Part shown: piece after piece, positions 24,258 to 35,090 of the stretch
Layout of the letters: each line of letters begins with the position of its first letter
How positions within the stretch are numbered: the stretch's first letter is position 1
Assembly: GCA_965153455.1 (NCBI GenBank)
Contig: OZ234500.1
Coordinates: 3,782,001 to 3,846,000 of the forward strand
Direction of reading: 5' to 3'
DNA length: 64,000 nucleotides
Source: Sphagnum compactum
Taxonomy: Eukaryota > Bryophyta > Sphagnopsida > Sphagnales
The notes under the pieces: model-generated
The model's input: the letters and a program-made list of their open reading frames with translations, nothing else
The model's database searches: none
What the model was told of the DNA's origin: nothing
Made by a program: the position numbers and the translations under genes

Positions 24258-26150
24258 TTACATAAATGTTTGATGGTGGTTCAAGGAATAAAAGATGAAT
24301 TTCATCCAATCTGCTCTAATATGCAGCTCACATGAAAATCGAACATAGATGCATCCAAAATTGCAACTTTCCATAATTTCCATAATAGCACAAAGTTTGA
24401 ATACATGCAATTTTTGGAAAAATGTCCAATTATGTGAAGATTTGTGTTTGCCAGTTCTTCCTCCTTTAAGGTCAACCTGCTTGAACTTTGTGTTCATCAG
24501 GTCTTTATTCTCTGTTGGAGAGTTGAATGGATTATAGTTTATAATAGGGATGGTGTTGTTATGGTTGTCATCTATCAACTTTTTCTTTGGAAGGCCATGG
24601 CATCTCACACTTCCTATTGAAATCACATCAAGAAATTGCTTGGGTAGTATCCTATCTTGATGGACATTGTGACATGCATTCAAATCAACCTTGTTGAACT
24701 TTGAATAACAAGCTTGAAGGTGTTCCAATGGTAAATGATTTTTAGTAGCACTCATTGTTGCCAAGTTTTCATGTACAAGCAAAATAAAAAAGTTCGTGTC
24801 AATTTGGGAGCAAAACAAATAAGATGTCAAGGGATCAAAATAAAGAAGACACACATATTTGCATCCTTGCAAATTAAAACTGATTTGAATGGGCAAGAAT
24901 TGATGGTGTTTTGATGCTCAAACTTTAGACAACATGACATACTTACATCTTATTTGGAATCACTGTAAGCACTGGCCCCACACTCAACTTTCGAATAACA
25001 AGTCTAGCAGTGTGTTTTTTTGTTGATTTGGAACAAAATACATTTGTCTTGCCATTAGTGGATGCAACAACAATAGAACCACCACGAGGTTACTGAAGGA
25101 GATCCTGTGAACTAGCACACCTCAATGTTGTTTCTTTGCATGCATGATGATAACTAAGGTTTGATAAAAACACAGCTTCAATGAGTTGTTCCTTAGTGAC
25201 TTTCCCAACTACAGCAGTAATACCAACCCCATTGGAACAACGAGTTCAACATGCTAAGAAGTGCTAAAGTTTTTTTCATCTTTTGCAGCTACAAGTTCAC
25301 TACTCAAACCCAGTTCCTGATGATCATCAATAGCATCTGGCAGCTTTGAAAAGACCGCAAAAGTTGAAGTCCACCCATAAGAGAAGAATAGGAAGAGAAG
25401 AAGATTTTTTTTTGTTTGTGCTCATCATGCTAATCTTGGACATACCCATTACAAACTTTCTGCCAAACTCAAACCCCAGATTTGGTAGCCCTGATTGTGA
25501 CAAGTCTAGCAAATCTTGAGTAGCAGCTGTTGTTGCTGAAGGTAGAAAAAGAAGAACCTTGCCAGCTTGTTCATTTTCTTGTAGCTCGATATAATGTTTT
25601 GGACAATGCTCCTATTATTCCTTGAATGAAGTTGTTATACAATCATGAAGAATGTTTTGGCTTCCATTTACATGTGATCCATCTTCTTCCAAAAACAAAT
25701 CTTTCGACACTCTTGATGTCTCAAAGGTTCGTATTGCTGGACTCGTAGGATTAAAGCACACATGAGAGCCTCCAGGATTGCCTCTGCAGCTTTCATTCAC
25801 ATTCTTATTTGCGGCACTAAGTTCATTTGTTGTAGCTCCAAACTATAGATCTAGAGTGCCCAATGCTTCCAAAACAAAGGTCACATCATGTTCAAACTTC
25901 TCAAGAACGTTGTTTGACTCTTGGTGTTCAACAAGATATTCACCGCTTGGTGACTGCTCCAGCGATGTCCATAAGACTTACAAACAACCATTAATAATCT
26001 GTTGGAAGCATACATTATAATCATGACGACAACTTAGGGAGATATTGTGGGAGACACAAACCCTAACTAAATTGTTAGCACACTTCCTTAATTCAGAGAG
26101 CTGAGTAGATCATTCTTGATGTGTGATGTGGCTAATGTAGATACAATTTT
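24258..26150 (-). pseudogene. Decayed protein-coding gene or captured gene fragment, family unknown
   Basis: The minus strand keeps long stretches of protein-like frame broken by stops and frameshifts. About 26085-25830 reads ..SELRKCANNLVRVCVSHNIS.. and ..LEQSPSGEYLVEHQESNN... About 25800-25330 follows with two adjacent stops. A segment near 25.2-24.95 kb in another frame reads ..GVGITAVVGKVTKEQLIEAV.. and ..RGGSIVVASTNGKTNVF... Finally an intact 212-codon frame runs from 24896 to 24258 and contains ..KSSHNWTFFQKLH... Residue composition and continuity are far better than chance, so this was once coding. I cannot name the family; it may be a gene carried by a transposon. Confidence 0.5.
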
Positions 26151-26229
26151 GCATAAAAACTATGTGTTCAAATTTCAAGAACATAACAACTTATAGTGAG
26201 TCCTCCACCCTTGAACCTTATACAAGGAA

Positions 26230-27040
26230 TTGGTGGTGTAACAAACTAGCCCAAAGTCAGCCTAGCCTAGTTCGCGTAGCTTAACCTAGTTAGGCTAGCT
26301 ACCTATGTTAGGCAACCTAGATTAAAAATAAACATCGGACTCCTAGCCCAAGAAGCTTAGACTAGGCTACTTAACCTAAGCTAAGTGGCCTGAGTATTAT
26401 AGGTTGCAAGAATGAAGACTTGAACCCCTCACCTTCAATTTGGGGTTCAAGTCCTCATCCATTGTACTACCACATTTGTTTTTACTAATTATATTTAACA
26501 CAAAGCTATAAAGGTCAAAAATTTTAGCCTTGAATTAACCTTGGCCACCCTAGGTTGACCTAGATCAACCTACCTACTACTTACCAACTTAGCCTAGACT
26601 TAGATGTCCCTATAGCTAGGTTGATTTAAGATGAATTAGTTTGTAAACCGATACTACTTACTAACCTAACCTAAGTTAATTTAAGCATTTTTAGGCTAAA
26701 ATAAAAACTAGGATAGTTATGTTGCATTTAATCACATCATAGTTGTATCTAATTGCACCAACTTGAGGTGGTTACAAATTTAATAAAATATCTTGTAATG
26801 AGGCTACTTAGGTTGACTTGGCAAAAAACTTAAGTTAGGAACCTAGGCAAGCCTATTTAGGTTAACCTATTCTAAGTATATTTCAACATACTAGATGTAG
26901 TAAATTTATTATGTTTATTTAAATAACTTATAAGGTAACCTATATTACAAAGTAGGTTTTTACTAAGTAATCTACATACATAGGTCAACTTAATAGGTAT
27001 ATTAACCTAAGCTACTATGTTAAGTAGGTTAAAAAGTCAA
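26230..27040. repeat. CCTAGG/TTAACC-rich degenerate array, copy 1
   Basis: About 0.8 kb dominated by overlapping CCTAGGTTAACC-, AACCTA- and TAGGTT-type words, largely self-complementary, so the array reads similarly on both strands. A tRNA-like module sits inside it (26400-26476). A second array of the same make-up, with the same module, lies at 50.86-51.66 kb. Confidence 0.75.
26400..26476 (-). repeat. tRNA-like (SINE-like) module inside array 1
   Basis: Minus strand: A-box-like TGGTAGTACAATGG (26459-26472) and, ~32 nt downstream, B-box-like GGTTCAAGTCT (26416-26426). A perfect 12 bp inverted repeat, GACTTGAACCCC / GGGGTTCAAGTC (26417-26428 and 26442-26453), could form a stem with a 13 nt loop. 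The layout resembles the Pol III promoter of tRNA-derived SINEs; no poly-A tail or target duplication was identified. Confidence 0.4.
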
Positions 27041-27790
27041 GGAGTTATGTTTCACCTTTTTCAAAATAACTATTAATATTGTTATCATAATTACAATTAA
27101 CAATAGATTGTTTAATACACATACACATGCATGTGAATTCATGACTTCAAAAACCTCATGGCACACAGAAAAATATGGCATGCCATGACAAATATTGGTG
27201 CCATAAATTCAAGACACACAAAAAGTTATGGTGTCACAAAAAATCATGGATTGCCATGAAAATTCATGACACCTTGTTGCCAATGGCATGCGATGTCATC
27301 ATCACCTGGAAGACCAAGTTGTTATTAATTACAGACAACAATATTTTCAACCAACTAATAAATGAGATTAATTATCAAATCAACGACATGAATCATGATG
27401 TGAAATTAATGTCACAAGTCATGAGGTGTTGCGACTAATAAGCCTCGTTGCCATGGCATGCCACGTTAGCATCACACGATCATAAGTTGTTATTATTCAT
27501 TAAAAGTTGCAAAAATGAATGGAATTTTATTATTACCTAATTTTGGATGATTAAAAATACATTAAAAATACATTTTTGAAAATTTGATATTTGTGTAAAA
27601 ACCATCAAGTTGTGATATCGACTACAATCGCAAAACAATAATGTCACATGGCACCACAATGTCTTTTACAACTACACAATCATTAACATGAACTTTGTAA
27701 TTACAATTGTAGTAAAAAAAGACAATAGTCATTTTATTAACTGATTGTAAAACCCAAGATGTGTTGTTGTGTTGGGTACTACTTTAGATT
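27041..27790. other. Intergenic stretch with CATGACA-type short repeats
   Basis: Repeated CATGGCATGCCATG and ATTCATGACA words between 27.13 and 27.48 kb; no gene supported. Confidence 0.45.
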
Positions 27791-27794
27791 TTGC

Positions 27795-28831
27795 TAGCCC
27801 ATTGAATTTGACACCTTGACATAATCAAAATATGTTTTGGTTATGATTGATCATTTCTTTTAGCGATTAAAGTTGGTTCCACTGCTAGATCGTAGTAGTG
27901 AAAAGGCAACATATACATTTTCGGATATGGTACTTAGTAGGTTTGGGGCTCTAGCCAAAGTTCTCATTCACCAAGGTACAAAATTTGGTGGGGAATTCCA
28001 AGAGTTGTGTGAAAAAACATTGATTAATCATCACACGACTTCATGAAACCATCTTGAGGTAGACGGGTTAGTTGAGTGGATGGTGCAAATGGTGAAGTGG
28101 GGTTTGTGGAAGTATGGTTTCCACAAGGGCCATACTCTCAAGATTGGGACTTACAATTACCATGGCTAACTATGGGGTATAGGTTCAATCGGCAAACTTT
28201 TCTTTCATCTTTTTCACCATGTTTCTTATTGTTTGGCCATGAGCCCGAGTTACCAACCATAATTCAACGAGATGCGATGGCAATAATCAACATGGATGAT
28301 CCTAATGTGTGGATTTAAGCACGTGAACAACGAGCCACCTTGTTGCGCGGTGTTATGCCCATGGCTATGGAAAATTTGGCAATTGCCCAACATCGAAATA
28401 CATTGTGTTATGCCATTATACGTGGAGGTGGTTATTGGCTTCAGATTCCTAAGTTTGGGCGAGGAGATTATGTTTAATTGTAGCAGATCGCATCGATTAC
28501 TTTGAATGTGATCGCAAGACGTGTTATTCTACATGCGTGGAAGGTTTTACCTTTTGGAATGTTGTTGTTGGAGGATCGAGATGGTTAGACATGGAAGGAC
28601 CATGTGCACAATTGTGCACCATGTCATCTTCCCAATGTGGATGGCCAAATTGACCCATCTTTAGCTATGGTTCTTGCTGGCTTATGATGTGTGTTATGTG
28701 GGCAATTTTCAGGAAATGCCACTATGTTGATTTGTGATCATTGTTTTCAAGGTTGGCATATGGGATGTTTCATGCTACCAATGGAAGAAGTGCTAGTTGG
28801 CAAATGGTTTTGCCTTCAATGCACCCAATAG
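27795..28831 (+). mobile_element. Ty3/gypsy retrotransposon remnant: integrase core, C-terminal region and PHD finger
   Basis: Translating across several stops and frameshifts gives an integrase order: ..YVLVMIDHF.. (first catalytic Asp, ~27.83 kb), ..FGALAKVLIHQGTKFGGEFQ.. (second catalytic Asp position, now His), ..HLEVDGLVEWMVQMVK.. (catalytic Glu region), then ..FLLFGHEPELPT.., and a basic C-terminal region to ..CHLPNVDGQIDPSLAMV... The end (28688-28822) is a PHD finger with Cys4-His-Cys3 spacing: CxxC, CDHC, HMGC, CLQC. Reverse transcriptase and gag are absent upstream. Stops, frameshifts and the lost catalytic Asp show it is dead. A chromatin-reading role for the PHD finger at integration is inference from the domain. 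Confidence 0.85.
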
Positions 28832-29540
28832 ACCTAGGTTTTTAAGGTCACATAGTAGAACTAATATAAGGTTTTCTTCCATGGTAATTCACATTTGGTT
28901 GGGGATTTGAAGGATTACAGGTAGGCGACTAATGATGGGTTTCACATTTGCACTCGGCCTAGTGGTCTTTTTGCCAAAACATTCATCCATGGTGGATTTC
29001 CAATAAGTAATTCTATAATGTTATATCGCTTAAGGGGACTTTAGCCCTTTATAGGGGGACGGTTTGGATGTGGTGTACCATTTAGGGTATTTCTATGTTA
29101 TGTGTTATGAGTATGGGACAACGATGGTTATAGGCGTCGTCATAGGAATGCACGACAATTGTCAAGCGTGTTAATTTAGCTACTCAGTTAGGTCCTAATT
29201 AGTTAAAGATAAATTGGTTAGTTAAGTTAATTAGTTAATCTCAAACTAGTTCAAGCGTGAACATGGTTCGAGATATTGGTTGTGGGATATAATCTCATCT
29301 TGTGTGACTTCAAATCACTTTTGGTGATTTGAGATTCAAAGCATAATTTGTGCTTTGTAGTTTTCTTTTTTTATGCAAGTGTTTTGGTTTTTTACGTTTT
29401 GGGCTTAGATTCTTGCATTGTTGGAGGTGAATTAGTTTTTGGTTTGGATGTGGTGTATCATTCAAGGTAGTTTTATGTATGTGTTGCGAGTGTGGTGACA
29501 ATGATGGTTATAGGTGTCGACATAGGAGTGCATGACAAAA
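28832..29540 (+). repeat. Probable 3' LTR region of the gypsy remnant with a ~100 bp internal direct repeat
   Basis: Just after the integrase/PHD stop, a purine-rich GGGGATTTGAAGG stretch could be the polypurine tract. A ~100 bp segment starting GTTTGGATGTGGTGTA at about 29062 recurs at about 29440, about 378 bp downstream. The LTR boundaries are not clear. Confidence 0.5.
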
Positions 29541-29599
29541 ACAAGAAGGTTTTACATAACAAGCAATTACAACTTAATAAAATTTAAATCAAATTGTTA

Positions 29600-30560
29600 C
29601 AGATAGGTTAGAAGGAAAGTAGTCTAGGGTAGCAATTGCAATCCACAGAGATTATAAAAGAGGAGAGAAATCTATTGAAGTAAACTCAAGAGAAGGAAGG
29701 ACAAAGGTATTAGGCTTCGAAGTAGCTATCTTGAATGAATTTGAAGCAAATATGTAGTGTTACAACAAGACAACAATAGTTTGGAGCATATTGTTAAAGA
29801 ACAAGATGCGGAGATCTTGAATTTCAAACATGAGATTCAAATTGTTGTGCATTTGAAGAAAGAAGCAGTATTGGCAAAGGAGCGGACTCAAGTTACATGT
29901 AACATATCAATCTATATTTTGCAACATGATGCCAAACATATACATGCAGCATTGGACAACCATGGAGCCTTACCTTTCTGAGTGCAGATTATAGGAATAT
30001 GATAATCTTCTCATGCATAATACTATCTTAGAACTAAACATAAATCTATACGTTAAAAAATGATGATTGGTGGAATTTGGTACATGATCTTTTCTAGAAA
30101 GATGTATAGGGGCTGTTTGATGAACATAGAACAAATGAGCCAAGTTATACGAGGAAGTTGAAAGCATATAGGAAGCCTACCCAAAATTTGTATATGTCCC
30201 ACCTTTTGTAACTTGAGAAAACAACTTTGCAACATTAGACATAGATTAGTTTGAAGCAAGTACAAGTGGAAAAGTTAAGGTGCAATCAAAGGTACTTGAA
30301 GAAATGAAGGGAGGAGTTGCCAAGGAGGAGGGTTTTGTTGAGTAGGAAGATGTTCACTCAGAGTAACAAACTGGGGTGGTAATTATAAAAATACAAGAAC
30401 AATCACAATAACAAATACATGTAACTACATAATAAGTTAAATATATGATAACACCCATTATATCTTAGTCAATAATGTTTGTTACACCTATTGCAACATG
30501 GACCATATTCCTAGATGAAGGTGATTATGGTCATACAAAGACCATTACAAATGCACAACA
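29600..30560 (+). pseudogene. Coiled-coil coding repeat, copy B (decayed, uninterrupted)
   Basis: In order on plus: ..NSLEHIVKEQDAEILNFKHE.. (coiled coil, from ~29775), MEPYLSECRL (stop) EYDNLLMHNT near 29960-30030, ..DDWWNLVHDLF.. near 30060, and GGTGATTATGGTCATACAAA (about 30518). Each motif has its counterpart, in the same order, in the minus-strand copy at 13.2-14.9 kb. The point where that copy carries a TIR element is continuous here (~30.24-30.27 kb). Stops and frameshifts indicate it is not functional. Confidence 0.65.
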
Positions 30561-31570
30561 AGCTTGACCATGCATTAATTTGACTTGGAATTCATTAATG
30601 GTCTTTTTTTGGTTTGTGCATTTTCATGTGTCTATGAATTCAATTTGAGGAGTTTATTTTAATCCCATTTCAAAGCTCCCACATGATTGTCTTCTTCTAA
30701 TGTGAAAAATAAAAACGATTGACCAATTTGTTACACTAATTTATTTATACAAAAATTCGTAATCATACTTAACACATCATAATTGGACAATATATATATA
30801 TTTTCCTGAAGATTGATTTTTTGTTGGGCATTGCTATTAAGCATACATAATGTGTGTGTTTCAAATTGGGCAACATTTATTTCATTGCTACTATTAATGC
30901 TTGCATCATAATAATTGTGATATGATTTAACTAGTGTCATTTAAGTTTGATTGATATTCCAATTATAATAAGAAAACCACAAACATGTCATGATTCTTAA
31001 ATGGCATTGTTTATCCATGTTAAGTTATTGACAACAAGGACTCCAGATGTTAAGACGTTTTTCATAGAACATGTTACTATGTATTGGAATTTTTCTGTCT
31101 ATTGGCTTTTCTCACTCTTCACATTTTATATTTTTGTAATCTTTGTAAGTTTTCAATTTTTGGGTTCAATCTAAGGGTTTCCATTTGAAGTGAATATTCT
31201 CTAGCCTTTAAAGGACTTCATTTTCACCAATGAAAAACAAAGAGAGACAAAGAGGAAAAATTGATTCATTGTGTGAATTTTGGAGAGAGATTGTATGAAT
31301 AAATTTTCAAGTCTTCAAAGTGGTGTTTTGTTTGGGGAACTTTTAATCTAGCCAAAGTGGCCCTCTTCCATTGGAAGCTAAAGAAAAAGTGGGGGTCATC
31401 TTTAGGAAGATTTAAGCAAAATTGGCTATAACTATATATGCAACACAAATATTTAATCGTGCTTCTATATTTTTTGCTACATATTGAATACCAAATGTAG
31501 AAATCCATCTATTTCTACTATTTTTCTCTGAGTTATGAGTTATAACAATTGAAACTTTAAAAAAAACACT
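30561..31570. other. Intergenic stretch upstream of SmD3
   Basis: AT-rich. About 31384-31505 (GGTCATCTTTAGGAAGATTTAAGC..TGGCTATAA) matches a dispersed repeat also at 40566-40680, in the same orientation. No gene. Confidence 0.5.
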
Positions 31571-31793
31571 TCAATTTCAATACAAGAGACAGGTATACAA
31601 GATTAGGGTTTGGTGCTGGCAAGCTTTTTCGAGTTTATTTGTTGGATTGTTCGTTGTGGTCTGTTGCAGTTTGCATTCATATTGTAGAGAAAAATCAGCT
31701 GCGCGGGGTTTTAGGTGTCGGCACGTGCATGTGGTAAGCTGCTGAGGAGTAGGAGGAAAAGAAGAAAGAATCAGAAGAAAACAGGAGGAAAAA

Positions 31794-33460
31794 ATGAGTA
31801 AGAGTTTGGGTATCCCTGTGAAACTGCTGCACGAGGCGGAGGGACACATCGTAACCGTGGAGCTCAAGAGTGGCGAGCTCTACCGTGGTTCTCTCATCGA
31901 GTGCGAAGATAACTGGAACAGTCAGCTTGAGTCCATTACCTACACTGCCAAGGTGTCAAGTCTCGCCTTCCAATTCGTTAAACCCTTAGATTCTAGAGAA
32001 GCAATCTTTGACCGGAAGCAGCTTGTGACATTTTTTTTTTTTTTTTCTCTGTTTCATTTTCACGGTGCAAGGAATGGGCAGTGAGGGGGTTTTTCTGTGA
32101 ATATGTTATTCATTCAGAATCGGTAAGAACCTGCTTAAGGCTTTCGAGTTTGTTACTATTGTGTCATAAAGGGAAGGATGACGTCTCTGTGCTCAATGCA
32201 TGTCTCTGTGGTTTCAGACCTTTCTTCGGCTTGGCTTGCAGCCAGTGAGGTCCTTTGAAAATTGGTCTTGTAGGGTTAGGGTTTTATCGAAGTCTTAAGT
32301 AGTCTATTGTTTATTGAGAGAATGCACAAGATTGTATTGTAGTTGTGGCAAAAGATACAGTGAGATTGAGTAGTAGATGCAGTGAGATGGAGCAGTTGAA
32401 TACTCTTAAGACTGCCATGCTTGGGGCTAAGGATAGTGAAACTGAACTGTGCCAATCTTTGTAACCAGGATGGGAAGGTTTCTCAATTGGAGCATGTCTT
32501 CATTCGTGGAAGCAAAGTGAGGTACATCTAGGTGTTCTCTACATTGTCCATATTGCATTCACTTGACTATTGCCATACTTCTTCTGCTTTACTCAAGTTG
32601 GAAGTTGCATGATTTTCTGGTTCTTTTGCTCATTCAGTAACAGCATATCTCGTTGGAACAATCAATGTTAGCAGGTGAAGTTTTAGGTTCCTACCTGCAT
32701 TGTAATCTCCAAATCTCACTGGGTTGATAGATCATTCATGTATGTTTGGTGCATGGCAGGTTCATGATCATTCCAGACATGTTGAAGAATGCCCCGATGT
32801 TCAAGCGCCTTGATGCTAAAATCAAGGTTAATTCTACCAGCTTTTATTGGGGTTGAGATTTTGAACTTTAAATGATCTACAAATAGATTAAAAAAACACT
32901 TCATGATGGTGCTTGAAGCAGCTCTCTGTGTTGCTTTGGTCAGTTACAGTTTCCTCATACTATTGTGAACATTGTGTGCTCTGTAAGGAGTGTGTATTTG
33001 TCTCTTTGTCCAGAAGAGGTCATCTGGGTGAGAATAGAGACAGTGCTCTTATGTGAAAACTGATGCAGTGATTGTGGAGCTACCATGATATGCAGGGTAA
33101 GGGCTCTTCAGGTGTAGGAGTTGGCCGGGGTCGTGCTGTCGCAATGCGGGCAAAGGTATGGTAGACCTTCTTTTGTTGTGATCATACATTTATAGTGAAA
33201 AGGACTATCTTTGACCCTTCAAGATACACTACTGGTGCTGGTAATCTTTTAAATGGGAACAAGAGCAGGAATGGAAGATATCTATTTCTTCCAGAGAAAT
33301 GGTGTTGAGTAAGGTCGCTTAGTATTGTTATGGAACAGGTTATAAAAGTATTAGCTGTTGGTTTTGTTCTTTGCTGCAGGCACGCACAGCAGCTAGAGGC
33401 ACTACACCAGGTGGGCCAGTCCCTGGTGCTGGCAGAGGAGCTCTGCCAGTGAGAAGATGA
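31794..33460 (+). CDS. SmD3: Small nuclear ribonucleoprotein Sm D3 (5 coding exons)
   Basis: Core subunit of the heptameric Sm ring that binds the Sm site of U1, U2, U4 and U5 snRNAs; acts in nuclear pre-mRNA splicing. Exons: 31794-31952, 32469-32521, 32760-32826, 33096-33155, 33380-33460; the joined frame is 139 residues, normal for the family, and all four introns are GT-AG. Sm1 motif spans about residues 16-47 (..[21 protein letters not shown]); Sm2 is about 63-78 ([16 protein letters not shown]), with the RNA-contacting Arg66-Gly67. The tail has two short RG motifs (VGRGRA, AGRGA) but fewer RG dipeptides than animal SmD3. Start ATG begins the conserved [15 protein letters not shown]. Exon 1 remains open for 44 codons past its donor, so intron retention would give a truncated Sm fold. 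Confidence 0.97.
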
Positions 33461-35090
33461 GGAGTTTTCATTTTTCTGGTTTGACCAAAGTTGTGGAAAT
33501 GGAAAACAACCATCATTCCAGCAGCAGCTGGCCAGTGGGACAAACACTAAAAGAGTCAACCCTAGATCACAAGTTCAGTTCTTTTTCTTGTTATCTAGTG
33601 TGCAGCTGACTGAATTGCATTTAGAGCTGCACAAAATGGTGATCCTGACTCATTTTGGGCTTCTGACTCATTTCCCTTTGTTCCTCCATCACACAATCAC
33701 ATTTTGGGAAAGAGGCAGACCTTGCGTGTGACACAAGAACATTTTGACATCCACAGAGAATTAACTTGCAAGTGTTGATTGCTCTTCTTGCAAGAAGTTT
33801 TGAAGTCGTTTCTGTTAGCAGGGTTTATTTTTCAGTTTGGCAAAGCTGGTATTGGCATTATGGGTGGTAGTGCAATTGGTCAAAGAACAGATTGATTTTG
33901 CCATACTGCATCACTGGAAGAGTCAGTGCTATTGTGTTCCAACATGTGACACGTCCAGTCAGTGTGTTGCTGATGATAAGTCATCCTGTTTTCCTTTCCT
34001 TCTCATCTGTTAGTAAGGTGCTGAGATGAAGAGAACTACAAAAATGCAAGGAATACATTGATTCCTCAAGAGTATAATAATGCCCTGTAATGTAGTGCAA
34101 TGGTTATCACAGTTTGCCAGGCCACTTGTGCATTTGCCAAAACATGAACAATGTTTGGAATTTCATTCTCACATGTATGTAAATCAAAGGGATTTCTGTC
34201 AATTTTTGGATGCTGTTAAGTATCATTTCCACTGAGCAAAACAACATTATTAACAAGGGATTCATGGGTTTTGCACTGTCCAATGCAAATAACAAAAGCA
34301 AAACTGTTAACGACACATTAAAAATTTGAGAGTGATAGACACTAAAAGCATAAAACTGAGACAGAAAGATGACGACTTGAAACTCATATGATAACATCTT
34401 TTGCCTGTCACTGTTTCAAAAGAGAAATTTGTGGCAGGCCAAATTTGTAAAACAGTGCAAGTATAGAAAAGGTGATTGTAAAAATAAATTGAAGATTGCA
34501 AGTGTAACAATCTTCATCACCTATAATCAGAAAGAGATGAAACCCTGTTGTAATGACTCCACCACAACCGAACTCCAAACTATGGAGCCAAGTAACTGCC
34601 TCAGTTTGATTATGCCATGTGAAGCAAAACTATATCTTAACAATTGGGCAAACTAAGTGTTTGCATCTGATGAATGGTGTATTGTAAAGTAGACCATTGC
34701 TTCTGTGAAGGGTACAAACCTAGCAATGCTAAACGTGTGATTTGTGATTCAACCTATATTGGTACTCCTCCAAACAAAGAATCTGACCACAAGGATATGT
34801 TATGTTTCGTACATCCTTGAATCTGGTTGCTTGTTATTTGTGACCCTACCTGACCTATCAGAATGAGGATCAGTAAAATTGAGCATCCTGAATGTTAGGC
34901 CTTTTAGAACCTAGTTTCATAATTTCAACAAGTGATGTACAAGTCTCACCTGACAGGAAAACAAGCTCGCAAGAAGCCTGATATATCATAAGTCTCATAA
35001 CACCTGATTCAAGATGATCAAGCAATCTATTTGCTCCTTCCACTTTGGGAGTGTTCCTGGATTGCAAGTTCTTTGCAGATGCTACTTCCT
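33461..35090. other. SmD3 3' region and intergenic spacer
   Basis: Less AT-rich DNA after the SmD3 stop, probably 3' UTR at first, then the convergent 3' side of the minus-strand coiled-coil gene. An alternative 88-codon minus frame at 35136-34870 overlaps the last exon of that gene; I take it as 3' UTR. Confidence 0.5.

Noticed and set aside
26230-27040. CRISPR-like or regular satellite array
   Set aside because: No fixed repeat/spacer period; degenerate words in a plant nuclear context.
31953-32084. Continuation of the SmD3 frame past exon 1
   Set aside because: Intron read-through into a poly-T tract; the downstream exons restore the conserved Sm2 motif only when spliced.
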